Notes under the pieces: generated by a model
The model's database searches: none
The model's input: the letters and a program-made list of their open reading frames with translations, nothing else
What the model was told of the DNA's origin: nothing
Part shown: one piece after another, positions 9,322 through 17,660 of the stretch
How the letters are laid out: every line of letters begins with the position of its first letter
How positions within the stretch are numbered: position 1 is the first letter of the stretch
Source: Bacillus glycinifermentans
GTDB taxonomy: Bacteria; Bacillota; Bacilli; Bacillales; Bacillaceae
Assembly (NCBI RefSeq): GCF_001042475.2
Contig: NZ_LECW02000026.1
Coordinates: forward strand, 1-64,000
Direction: 5' to 3'
Length of the DNA stretch: 64,000 nt
Made by a program: the position numbers and the translations under genes

Positions 9322-9352
9322 CATATAAAATGAAGACTTGACCCAGAGTCAA
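9322..9352 (-). promoter_or_regulatory. MerR-type promoter of lmrB (19-bp spacer with dyad)
   Basis: On the minus strand TTGACT (9352-9347) and TATATG (9327-9322) are separated by 19 bases. The dyad TTGAC-N5-GTCAA (9338-9352) overlaps the -35 element and spacer. Over-long spacers with such a dyad mark promoters activated by MerR-family regulators. No MerR gene lies in the window. Confidence 0.6.
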
Positions 9353-9625
9353 ATCCCCTCGTGTATCATCTGTGTTTTCGTTTTATCTGTTTACGTGTCT
9401 CCACCGCCATTTTATAGACTTTTTTCTTACGATTGGCAACTATATGAGTATACTTGGTCTTTGCCATTTTTACAATAAAATTGTCAGGTTGTTTCTTAAA
9501 TCGCCGGCGTTATAAGACACTTGTCGGGTATTTTTACGAAACGCCGGCCCGAGCATTTTATTTGTTAACGATTTGGGATTTCTTTATACTTTTCATGTAC
9601 ATACATATTGAAAGGAAGTTTTGCT

Positions 9626-10342
9626 ATGCAATCTCTACAAAACAAAACGGCCCTGATTACAGGAGGAGCCAGAGGGATCGGCCGTGCAGCCGCAATCGCC
9701 CTGGCGAAAGAGGGCGTTCATATCGGTCTTGTCGGCCGTACGATGGCCAACCTTGAAAAAACGGCGGCAGAGCTGAATGCTTTCGGCGTGAACGTGTCGA
9801 TTGCAGAAGCGGATGTGAAGGATTTAAAAGCCGTGGAAAACGCGGTTGAATCTGTAAAAAAAGAGCTCGGCAGCATCGATATTCTCATTAATAATGCCGG
9901 AATCGGCGGTTTTGCAGGTTTTCTTGAACAGACTCCTGAGGAATGGGAGAATATCATCCAAGTCAACCTGATGGGCGTATACAACGTAACCCGCGCCGTT
10001 CTGCCTGATATGATTGAAAGAAAAGCAGGAGACATCATTAATATTTCTTCAACAGCGGGTCAAAGAGGCGCTGCAGGCACGAGCGCTTACAGCGCATCTA
10101 AATTTGCCGTCCTCGGCCTGACAGAATCGTTAATGCAGGAAGTCAGAAAGCACAACATCCGGGTGAGCGCACTTACGCCAAGCACAGTCGCCACAGATTT
10201 GGCAATCGAATCAAAATTGACCGACGGAAACCCTGAACGCGTCATGCAGCCGGAAGACCTTGCGGAATTCATGGTGGCGCAGCTTAAATTGCACCCGCGC
10301 ATTTTCATTAAATCTGCAGGTATGTGGTCAACAAATCCATAA
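9626..10342 (+). CDS. yoxD: SDR-family oxidoreductase YoxD (FabG-like)
   Basis: 238 residues of the classical short-chain dehydrogenase fold, very like B. subtilis YoxD. The cofactor motif is TGGARGIG near residue 13, the structural motif NNAG near residue 90, and the catalytic Ser and YxxxK are in NISSTAG and SAYSASK. Basic residues after the glycine motif (GRT) suggest NADPH. The reaction is probably reduction of a small ketone; the family includes 3-oxoacyl-ACP reductases, but this gene is not in a fatty-acid operon. ATG 9626 is chosen because AAAGGAAG lies before it; an in-frame TTG at 9608 lacks a site. In B. subtilis yoxD lies near gltAB, proHJ and dacC, all of which are also in this window. 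Confidence 0.9.
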   Translation: MQSLQNKTALITGGARGIGRAAAIALAKEGVHIGLVGRTMANLEKTAAELNAFGVNVSIAEADVKDLKAVENAVESVKKELGSIDILINNAGIGGFAGFLEQTPEEWENIIQVNLMGVYNVTRAVLPDMIERKAGDIINISSTAGQRGAAGTSAYSASKFAVLGLTESLMQEVRKHNIRVSALTPSTVATDLAIESKLTDGNPERVMQPEDLAEFMVAQLKLHPRIFIKSAGMWSTNP

Positions 10343-10346
10343 AAGA

Positions 10347-10382
10347 AAAAAGGACGAGCGCCCATAGGGCCTTGTCCTTTTT
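10347..10382. terminator. Shared terminator, yoxD and P450
   Basis: AAAAAGGAC and GTCCTTTTT arms between converging genes give T runs on both strands. Confidence 0.85.
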
Positions 10383-10389
10383 CTGTCAT

Positions 10390-11595
10390 TTAATATAAAA
10401 GCCGTACCGGAAGCCGGCGGACGCCGAAAACAAACGGACTTTGAATCGCTTCAAGATTCACCCGGTCATCCCTTTCAATCGATGCATGCCGAAGCAAATG
10501 CGACAGGGCAATGTTCGCTTCAAGACGGGCGAGGGGAGCCCCAAGGCAAAAATGGATGCCAAAGCCGAAACTCATATGCGGATTTGACTTGCGGTCAAGC
10601 CTGAAGGATTCGGGATCGTCAAACTTGGTTTCATCCCGATTGGCCGATGCCACCCAGCTGATGACGGAAGAGCCTTTTGCAACCGGGACGCCCCTGATCT
10701 CGGTATCTTGGGCTGCGACGCGTCCGATCGCCTGTACGGGCGGATAGTAGCGCAGCGTTTCTTCAACGAGATGAGGCACGAGGGACAAATCATGTCTGAC
10801 GGTCTCCTGTGTGTTTGCGTCCTCCGTTAGATAGCGGACGGCATTGGCGATCAAATTGGTTGTCGTTTCATTGCCGGCCACCAATAGAAGCGTGCAAAAA
10901 CCGAGCAGTTCCTCTTCAGTTAATTTCTCTCCTTCTACCTCAGCCTGAATCAAAAGCGAAATCAAATCTTCTTTGGGCGACTTCTTGCGTTCCTCGATAA
11001 TCGTTTTAAAGTAGTCTTTTAAATATTCATTGCCTTCTTTGCGTCGTTTGCTCATCAGTTTGACGGCTTCGTCCGAGCTGTCTGAAGCGCCTGAAACCAA
11101 TATATCTGAATAATGTTTGAACATGCTGCGGTCTTCAGGCGGAACACCGAGCAGCTCAGCAATGATAATCACAGGGAGGGGAGCTGCCAAATCGTCTACC
11201 ATATCAAACGGATGCCTGTCTCTTGCTTCATCAAGCAGAAAGGCTGTCACTTCGCCGATGTGCGATTCAAGCTGCTTCACCGCCTTCGGTGTAAAAGCCT
11301 TATTGACGATCGCCCTCATGCTTGTATGTCGCGGCGGATCCATCGTCAGCATGGTTTTTCCCTGCATGTCCCCGCCGCGTTTTGAAGAAAAGAGCTTTGG
11401 CGTTTTCAATACATATTGAACATCTTCATAAGCGAAAATATCCCAGCACTTTCGATCGTCATCGAAGCGCACAGGGCTTGTCTGCCGAAGCCGGTTATAA
11501 ATAGGGAACGGGAAGAGCCGGTCTTCGCTTGAGCTGATTTCTTTCATCGGAATCCAATTCGCGTAACGGTTGCTGGTTTGAATCGAATTTGTCAT
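10390..11595 (-). CDS. Cytochrome P450, CYP109-like
   Basis: 401 residues of a soluble bacterial P450. Visible motifs are the I-helix AGNETTTN (oxygen activation), the K-helix ETLR, and the haem loop FGFGIHFCLGAP around residue 350 with the thiolate Cys. The sequence around these motifs closely resembles B. subtilis YjiB (CYP109B1), which hydroxylates fatty acids, terpenoids and steroids. No ferredoxin or reductase gene adjoins, so redox partners must come from elsewhere. The gene stands alone between yoxD (shared terminator) and phoD. A 14-bp palindrome 40 bases upstream may be its operator. The natural substrate is unknown. Confidence 0.88.
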   Translation of the reverse strand: MTNSIQTSNRYANWIPMKEISSSEDRLFPFPIYNRLRQTSPVRFDDDRKCWDIFAYEDVQYVLKTPKLFSSKRGGDMQGKTMLTMDPPRHTSMRAIVNKAFTPKAVKQLESHIGEVTAFLLDEARDRHPFDMVDDLAAPLPVIIIAELLGVPPEDRSMFKHYSDILVSGASDSSDEAVKLMSKRRKEGNEYLKDYFKTIIEERKKSPKEDLISLLIQAEVEGEKLTEEELLGFCTLLLVAGNETTTNLIANAVRYLTEDANTQETVRHDLSLVPHLVEETLRYYPPVQAIGRVAAQDTEIRGVPVAKGSSVISWVASANRDETKFDDPESFRLDRKSNPHMSFGFGIHFCLGAPLARLEANIALSHLLRHASIERDDRVNLEAIQSPFVFGVRRLPVRLLY

Positions 11596-11908
11596 GGTAA
11601 CTCTCCTTTTTTGAATCAGTCGAAATAGATGTCCATGAACCGGTTCATACCATTACGTTAGCACCCTTTTTACGTTTGTTTCAACGGACATATTTTGAAA
11701 AAATTGTCAACCGGACGAAAGTTGCGCTTTGAAAAGGGACAAAATATGCGGTTCTCATATGGAATGTATTTACATATAAGGGCGTGTCTGTTACATTTTA
11801 AATAGCAGTATATTTTAATAGATGAAAGGAATGATGACGCTTACAAAAAAGTGAAGCTGCCGGAAAGCTCTTGGCTGTTTTCAATTTAATCGTAAAGGAG
11901 ACTGTGAT
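11596..11908. promoter_or_regulatory. P450-phoD intergenic region with 14-bp palindrome
   Basis: This 313-base region between divergent genes holds a perfect palindrome ATGAACCGGTTCAT at 11635-11648, about 40 bases before the P450 start. It is TetR-like in form and overlaps the likely start of P450 transcription. On the phoD side a ribosome site AAAGGAG precedes ATG 11909. No convincing PhoP box was found. Confidence 0.5.
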
Positions 11909-13468
11909 ATGAAAACAAACGTTTCAGAGTCTTTTCACGAGAAAACCGCAGGCGGTCGTTTGCTGACAGCAGAATCAGACGGGAGGACATCGGCGGAAAA
12001 AGTGCCGAAGTTTACCGCATACCCGTTTACGTTAGGGGTTTCGTCAGGAGAACCTCTTCCCGACGGAGTAGTGCTGTGGACCCGTCTTGCTCCAGAGCCG
12101 CTTAATGGGGGAGGGATGCCTCCTGAAGACGTGACCGTAAAATGGGAAGTCGCCCGCGATCTTGAATTCCGGGAGATCGTCAGGCAAGGAGTAGAGACAG
12201 CCAAACGGGAGTATGCCCATTCTGTTCATGCCGAAGTCGACGGGCTTGAACCTGACACCTTTTATTATTATCGCTTCCATGCGGGTTATGAAACCAGCCA
12301 GACCGGCCGTACGAAAACGCTTCCCCTCCAAACCGCCCCTGTTGATCAGCTTGTATTCGCTTTTGTCTCATGCCAGCATTTTGAAGAAGGATATTACACT
12401 GCATACCGCCGGATTGCCGAAGAAGAACTCGACTTTGTTTTGCATTTAGGCGATGCGATTTATGAGTACGGCCCAGGCACTAACGCTAAAAATGTCCGCC
12501 TTCATAAAGGTGCGGAAACCTTGACCATCGACGACTACAGAACGCGCCACGCCCAGTACTTGTATGATCGCGACTACAAGCTTGCCCGCTCGATTTTCCC
12601 GTGGATCGTGACATGGGACGACCATGACGTAGAAAACAACTATGCCGGGCTGACTCCAGAAAAAAACCAGCCTCCTGAACCTTTTATCCTCAGGCGGGCA
12701 AGCGCATATCAGGCCTTTTACGAACATATGCCGCTCAGACGCTCGTCGATGCCAAGGGCTGAGGATATGCAGATGTACCGGAAAGTCACATACGGCGACT
12801 TGGCGGAGTTTCTTATCCTTGATACCCGGCAATATCGGGACGATCAGGCCAATCAAGACGGCAATAAGCCTCCGAGCTTTGAATCGACCGACCCTTCAAG
12901 GACGATTTTAGGACATGAACAGAAAAAATGGCTGTATGACGGACTTCGCCGTTCGAAATCGACCTGGAATGTCCTCGCCCAGCAGGTCTTTTTTTCGCAG
13001 GTCGATCACCAGGACGGTGATGTAAAAGTATTGCCGATGGATGGGTGGGACGGATACTCGGCCGAGCGAAACGAGGTTGTCGAATTTTTGCAAAAGCAGC
13101 ATATTTCAAATCCCATCGTTTTGACAGGGGACGTTCATACGAACTGGGTTTTTGATATCAAAAGCGATTTTGATAACCCCAATTCGACAACGGTCGGCGC
13201 TGAATTTGCCGGAACCTCTGTGACGTCTGGGGGAGATCGTGCGAATACCATCAAAAATCCTGACATCCTTTATGCAGAAAATCCCCATTTGAAATTTTTT
13301 AACGATCAGCGCGGCTATGTCCGCTGCACGGTAACGCCGCAGCACTGGCGCACCGATTACCGGCTTCTCGAGTATGTATCAAGACCTGGTGCACCGATCG
13401 AAACCGTTGCTTCATTCATTTGCGAGAATGGACGGCCTGGTGTCCGCCGCGTCTATGAAAATATGTAA
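11909..13468 (+). CDS. phoD: PhoD-type alkaline phosphatase/phosphodiesterase without export signal
   Basis: 519 residues with the PhoD N-terminal beta domain (residues about 35-130; PFTLGVSSGEPLPDGVVLWTRL) and the metallophosphoesterase domain. Metal-ligand motifs are seen: VSCQHFEEGYYTAY, HLGDAIYEYG, WDDHDVENNYAG and LTGDVHTNWVF. B. subtilis PhoD is a Tat-exported Fe/Ca phosphodiesterase that degrades teichoic acids under phosphate starvation. Here the N-terminus (MKTNVSESFHEKTAGGR) has no twin-arginine motif and no hydrophobic stretch, and the start is well fixed by AAAGGAG before ATG, with no in-frame extension into a signal. The protein should stay in the cytoplasm unless exported otherwise. 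It is therefore a paralogue rather than the classic secreted PhoD. Confidence 0.82.
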   Translation: MKTNVSESFHEKTAGGRLLTAESDGRTSAEKVPKFTAYPFTLGVSSGEPLPDGVVLWTRLAPEPLNGGGMPPEDVTVKWEVARDLEFREIVRQGVETAKREYAHSVHAEVDGLEPDTFYYYRFHAGYETSQTGRTKTLPLQTAPVDQLVFAFVSCQHFEEGYYTAYRRIAEEELDFVLHLGDAIYEYGPGTNAKNVRLHKGAETLTIDDYRTRHAQYLYDRDYKLARSIFPWIVTWDDHDVENNYAGLTPEKNQPPEPFILRRASAYQAFYEHMPLRRSSMPRAEDMQMYRKVTYGDLAEFLILDTRQYRDDQANQDGNKPPSFESTDPSRTILGHEQKKWLYDGLRRSKSTWNVLAQQVFFSQVDHQDGDVKVLPMDGWDGYSAERNEVVEFLQKQHISNPIVLTGDVHTNWVFDIKSDFDNPNSTTVGAEFAGTSVTSGGDRANTIKNPDILYAENPHLKFFNDQRGYVRCTVTPQHWRTDYRLLEYVSRPGAPIETVASFICENGRPGVRRVYENM

Positions 13469-13471
13469 ATA

Positions 13472-13524
13472 AAAAGGACTGTGCCTTAAAAAGCGTATCG
13501 GCGCTTTTTAGGCACAGCCTTTTC
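13472..13524. terminator. Shared terminator, phoD and yfiC
   Basis: Long inverted repeat (AAAAGG-CTGTGCCT ... AGGCACAG-CCTTTT with inner AAAAAGCG/CGCTTTTT) between converging genes. Confidence 0.85.
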
Positions 13525-13527
13525 TTT

Positions 13528-15342
13528 TTAGCTGACGGCTTCCTCCTTTGAAAACTGGCTGTTGTACAAATCTGCATAAAAGCCTTTTAGGCGCAGAAGC
13601 TCTTCGTGGTTTCCTTTTTCAATAATATCCCCATTTTTCATTACGAGAATGAGATCCGCATCTTTAATCGTAGAAAGACGATGGGCAATAACAAAGCTCG
13701 TGCGGTTTTCCATCAGACTGTTCATCGCTTTTTGAATGTTCATTTCCGTCCGGGTATCGACGCTGCTTGTCGCTTCATCCAAAATCAAAATCTTTGGATC
13801 TGCCAAAATCGCTCTGGCAATCGTCAGCAATTGCCGCTGCCCCTGGGAAATGTTTTGCGCATCTTCGGCCAATACCGTGTCATAGCCGTCGGGGAGGGTG
13901 CGGATAAAATCGTCGGCATAGGCGCTTTTGGCCGCCTGAATGATTTCCTCTTCTGTCGCGCCTTCGCGTCCGTATGCGATATTGTCGCGGATCGTTCCGT
14001 TAAACAGCCATGTGTCCTGAAGTACCATCGCAAACATGCTTCTTGCCTGTTCGCGCGACAAATCGGTGAGATCCGTGCCGCCGACTTTGATTTTGCCGCT
14101 GTTTACTTCATAAAACCTCATCAGCAGGTTGATAATCGTCGTTTTGCCGGCACCGGTCGGTCCGACAATCGCGATTGTCCGGCCTTCTTTGACATCAATG
14201 TTTAAATCGCGGATCACCGGAACGTTTTCATCATAGCCGAACGCGACGTGTTCAAATGATACATCGCCTTTTAATGCCGCAAGATCGAGATCGGCAGGCG
14301 TTTCCCTCATTTCCTCTTCCTCATCCAAAATGCTGAACACCCGTTCCGCGGAAGCGATCGCCGATTGGATCGTGTTGGCGATGCCGGCGACTTGGACAAG
14401 CGGCTGAGAAAACTGCTGGGTGTATTGAACGCCTCCGACCAGGATCGTTCCGTTTAAAACAAAAATGCCTCCTGTAATGCTGACGAAAACATAGCCGAGG
14501 TTTCCGATGAACGTCATCATCGGCATCATTAATCCGGAAATAAACTGCGATTTCCAGCCGGATTGGTACAGACGCTCGTTTATTTCGTCAAACTGCTGAA
14601 TCGCTTTGTCTTCATGGCCGAACGCTTTCACTTCCTGATGGCCAGTAAACATTTCCTCAACATGCCCGTTAATGGAGCCGATTTCCTTCTGCTGCGCGGC
14701 AAAGTGCTTTTGCGAGAAAGAGGCAATCAGTTTCACGGCAAGCATGCTGAGCGGAATCGTGATGCACACGACAAGCGTCAGCACCGGACTGATCAACAGC
14801 ATCATGATGATGATTCCCAAGATGGTGATAACCGATGTGATCATTTGCGTGAGAGCCTGCTGAAGCGATGTATTGATGTTGTCAATATCGTTGACCGCGC
14901 GGCTCAGTGTATCACCGTGCGAATGTTTGTCAAAATATTTTAAAGGAAGCCGCGAGAGTTTTTCATTGACTTCCTGGCGCATTTCAAAAATGGTTTTTTG
15001 GGCGACTCCGGCCATCAAGTACTGCTGCAAAAATGTAAATAGAGCAGAAAGTAAATACAGCCCTGCAAGGATCAGCGTAATCCGGCCGAGAAATCCAAAC
15101 TGTACGCCCGTTCCCTTCGTAAAGCTTTCGAAAAGGGAAGAGGTGGCATCTCCAAGAAGCTTTGGACTGATGACATTGAACAATGTCGATAAAATCGCCG
15201 CGATGATGACCAGCACAAGCTGAAACGTCCGCGGCTTCAAATAGCCGGCAAGCCTTAAAATCGTTTTCTTAAATTCTTTCGGTCTTTGCTGCTGCATAAC
15301 AGGAGTCATAGAGCCTGGATGCCGATGTTCTTTTTTGCTCAT
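13528..15342 (-). CDS. yfiC: ABC exporter half-transporter YfiC
   Basis: 604 residues, exactly the length known for B. subtilis YfiC: a six-helix ABC type I exporter domain (to about residue 330) fused to an ATPase domain. The ATPase has Walker A GPTGAGKTT, a signature loop ISQGQRQLL (S-Q-G-Q variant) and a canonical Walker B ILILDEATSS with the catalytic Glu, followed by the H-loop AHRLST. Its start overlaps the yfiB stop by four bases (ATGA), so the two are coupled. With YfiB it should form a heterodimeric drug/lipid exporter in which the YfiC Walker B and the YfiB signature build the working ATP site. Confidence 0.9.
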   Translation of the reverse strand: MSKKEHRHPGSMTPVMQQQRPKEFKKTILRLAGYLKPRTFQLVLVIIAAILSTLFNVISPKLLGDATSSLFESFTKGTGVQFGFLGRITLILAGLYLLSALFTFLQQYLMAGVAQKTIFEMRQEVNEKLSRLPLKYFDKHSHGDTLSRAVNDIDNINTSLQQALTQMITSVITILGIIIMMLLISPVLTLVVCITIPLSMLAVKLIASFSQKHFAAQQKEIGSINGHVEEMFTGHQEVKAFGHEDKAIQQFDEINERLYQSGWKSQFISGLMMPMMTFIGNLGYVFVSITGGIFVLNGTILVGGVQYTQQFSQPLVQVAGIANTIQSAIASAERVFSILDEEEEMRETPADLDLAALKGDVSFEHVAFGYDENVPVIRDLNIDVKEGRTIAIVGPTGAGKTTIINLLMRFYEVNSGKIKVGGTDLTDLSREQARSMFAMVLQDTWLFNGTIRDNIAYGREGATEEEIIQAAKSAYADDFIRTLPDGYDTVLAEDAQNISQGQRQLLTIARAILADPKILILDEATSSVDTRTEMNIQKAMNSLMENRTSFVIAHRLSTIKDADLILVMKNGDIIEKGNHEELLRLKGFYADLYNSQFSKEEAVS

Positions 15343-17066
15343 GCGCTCTCCTCCTCAGTCTGCTGGGATGCGACGATCTCCTGATAGATGTCGTTTTCTT
15401 CCAGCAGTTGTTGGTGTGTGCCGATGCCGGCGATTTTTCCTTCGTTTAACACGATGATTTGGTCGGCTTCAGTGATCGTGCTTACCCTTTGGGCGACGAT
15501 AATGACGGCCGCATCAGCGGTTGTTTCTTTCAGCGTCTTTCTCAGCTTTTGGTCTGTTTTGTAATCTAGCGCTGAAAAGCTGTCGTCAAACAGGTAGATT
15601 TCCGGTTTCCTGACGAGGGCGCGGGCGATCGAAAGGCGCTGCTTCTGTCCGCCTGAGAGGTTGGCGCCGGCTTGCTCGATATACGAGTCGATGCCGTTTT
15701 CCTTTTCCTTGACGAACTCTGAAGCCTGGGCGGTTTCAAGCGCTTCTAACACTTCCTCGTCTGTCGCATCTTCTTTTCCGAATAGGACATTTTCTTTGAT
15801 TGTTCCGCTGAATAAAGAAGCCTTTTGCGGAACGTAACCGATCTTTTCGCGCAGCTCTTTCTGCGGCATCTTTCTGACGTCCGTTCCGTCTACGAGAACC
15901 GAACCTTTTTCAACGTCGAAAAATCTTGGGATCAGTTGCAGAATCGTCGTTTTCCCGGCACCCGTGCTTCCGATGATCGCGGTCATTTCACCAGGCTTTG
16001 CATGAAACGAAATGTCTTCGATGACGGGTTTTTCGGCTCCGGCATAGCGGAATGTGACGCCTTTAAATTCAACATGACCGCGGAGGCCGGTATGTTCTGA
16101 AGGCTGCTTAGGATCTGTGATATTCGGCTTGATCAACAGCACTTCGTTAATCCGGCCGGCGGAAGCCTGAGCCCTCGGGATCATCACGAACGTCATCGCA
16201 AGCATGATCAAAGCGAACAAAATCATCGATGCATACTGGAGGAACGCCATTAAATTTCCGACCTGCATATCGCCTTGATCAATGCGGATTCCGCCAAACC
16301 AGATGATCGCGATATTTGTAAAATTCATCATGATCATCATCACAGGGAATAAAAACGCCATAATTCTGTTGACAGCGATGCCGGTATCGCGGAATTCCTG
16401 ATTGGCCTTCCGGAATTTTTCCTTTTCATGATCTGCGCGGTTAAACGCGCGGATGACGCGGACGCCTGTCAGCCCTTCGCGAAGGACAAGATTGAGGCGG
16501 TCTGTCTTTTTTTGCAGAACGCCGAAAAGGGGAACGGCTTTTCTTGTGATCAGAAAAATCAGTCCAGCCAAAATCGGCAGTGACGCCACAAAAATCAAGG
16601 ACAGCTTCGCATCCCTGTATACGGCCAAAACGATGCCGCCGATCAGCATGAGCGGCGCTCTTGTCATCAATGACAGCATCATATTCAGCACATCCTGAAC
16701 TTGCTTTACATCGTTCGTCGTCCGGGTGATAAGGGAGGAGGCGCCGACTTTTCCAAACTCCTCAAGCGAATAATGTTCGACTTTGACAAACAGCTCTCTG
16801 CGGATGTCTCTGCCGAAAGCAAGGGATGTTCTGGAGGCGAAAAATGCTTTTCCCATCGTCATTAAAATCGCGAGGAGCGAGCAGACCACCATCCATACGC
16901 CGATTTTCAGGATATATGTAATATCCGAGTTCACAATGCCGATATCGACGACATCTGCCATTAACGTCGGCAAATAAAGCTCCAGCATGCTGCCGAGCAG
17001 CGTAAAAAGCGCTACAAAGACAACTTGCAATTTGTAAGGTTTTAAGTATTTTAAAAGAGAAATCAT
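15339..17066 (-). CDS. yfiB: ABC exporter half-transporter YfiB
   Basis: 575 residues: membrane domain to about residue 310, then an ATPase with Walker A GSTGAGKTT and a perfect signature LSGGQKQRLS. The Walker B is IYLFDDSFSALD, with Asp in place of the catalytic Glu, and the H-loop His is replaced (AQRVST). These are the hallmarks of the degenerate half of heterodimeric exporters such as BmrCD and LmrCD. The start overlaps the MarR stop by four bases and the end overlaps yfiC by four, so marR-yfiB-yfiC is one tightly coupled operon. The substrate is unknown; drug efflux is the likely role given the MarR neighbour. Confidence 0.9.
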   Translation of the reverse strand: MISLLKYLKPYKLQVVFVALFTLLGSMLELYLPTLMADVVDIGIVNSDITYILKIGVWMVVCSLLAILMTMGKAFFASRTSLAFGRDIRRELFVKVEHYSLEEFGKVGASSLITRTTNDVKQVQDVLNMMLSLMTRAPLMLIGGIVLAVYRDAKLSLIFVASLPILAGLIFLITRKAVPLFGVLQKKTDRLNLVLREGLTGVRVIRAFNRADHEKEKFRKANQEFRDTGIAVNRIMAFLFPVMMIMMNFTNIAIIWFGGIRIDQGDMQVGNLMAFLQYASMILFALIMLAMTFVMIPRAQASAGRINEVLLIKPNITDPKQPSEHTGLRGHVEFKGVTFRYAGAEKPVIEDISFHAKPGEMTAIIGSTGAGKTTILQLIPRFFDVEKGSVLVDGTDVRKMPQKELREKIGYVPQKASLFSGTIKENVLFGKEDATDEEVLEALETAQASEFVKEKENGIDSYIEQAGANLSGGQKQRLSIARALVRKPEIYLFDDSFSALDYKTDQKLRKTLKETTADAAVIIVAQRVSTITEADQIIVLNEGKIAGIGTHQQLLEENDIYQEIVASQQTEEESA

Positions 17067-17536
17067 GTTTCAACCTTCTTTTCAGTTTTTTTGCATTCAA
17101 TAAAATCGGACATTTTATGAATCAGATCGGCAAACTGCTTGCTCTCTGTCTCGCCGATATACGAGACGAGCTGGCCGAACCACTGATTCAGCTTTTTGTG
17201 CACATCGTCCGCCGCGCTTCTTCCCGCTTCTGTTAAAAAAATGCGGACGATCCGCCGGTCTGCTTGATCCATGCGGCGGAAAATCAGCCCTTTTTGCTCG
17301 AGTCTGTTTAAAAGCTGTGTCACAAAAGGGGACGTGACATTCAAGGACCGGCTGATTTCCGATACCTTTTTGCCTTCTCGCCCCGTTGTTTCATTTAAAA
17401 ACATCAACGCTTTGGCTTCGTTTTTTTTCCACTCCATTTCAGGGAACGACCGGCTCATTTCCGAGCGGCGGAGCCGCTTAAAAGCGCAGATTAATTGCTC
17501 AACCGCCGCATTACGGTTGATTTCGTTTGGTTTCAT
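17063..17536 (-). CDS. MarR-family regulator of the yfiBC exporter operon
   Basis: 157 residues. The winged helix-turn-helix is seen as KVSEISRSLNVTSPFVTQLLNRLEQKGLI and the wing as RRMDQADRRIVRIFL. It is the first gene of the operon and overlaps yfiB by four bases, so it is made together with the pump. AT-rich repeats just after the promoter (17555-17585, TTAATTA-type) are a likely operator. It is expected to repress its own operon until an inducing compound binds. The N-terminal segment (NEINRNAAVEQLICAFKRLRRSEMSR) is a little longer than in many MarR proteins. Confidence 0.85.
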   Translation of the reverse strand: MKPNEINRNAAVEQLICAFKRLRRSEMSRSFPEMEWKKNEAKALMFLNETTGREGKKVSEISRSLNVTSPFVTQLLNRLEQKGLIFRRMDQADRRIVRIFLTEAGRSAADDVHKKLNQWFGQLVSYIGETESKQFADLIHKMSDFIECKKTEKKVET

Positions 17537-17554
17537 AATGGCACCTGCTTCTCA

Positions 17555-17620
17555 AATTTAATTAAGTAAGTAAACTAATTAGCTATCATTATATTACATA
17601 CAACAGCAAAATCGTGTCAA
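17555..17620 (-). promoter_or_regulatory. Promoter and likely operator of marR-yfiBC
   Basis: On the minus strand TTGACA (17620-17615), an 18-base spacer and TAATAT (17596-17591) form a good sigma-A promoter. An AT-rich imperfect dyad (CTAATTAG and TTAATTAA cores) lies immediately downstream, where a repressor would block transcription. Confidence 0.65.
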
Positions 17621-17641
17621 CGAAAAACCTCTGAATAAAAA

Positions 17642-17660
17642 AGCCTGACTGTGTCAGGCT
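17642..17660 (-). terminator. Terminator overlapping the 17659 stop codon
   Basis: AGCCTGAC-TGT-GTCAGGCT, followed on the minus strand by TTTTTTATTC. The hairpin includes the stop codon of the gene at 17659. Confidence 0.85.

Noticed and set aside
11765..11800. Possible PhoP box before phoD (TTTACA and GTTACA)
   Set aside because: The two repeats are 21 bases apart with a non-matching middle repeat; PhoP boxes repeat every 11 bases.
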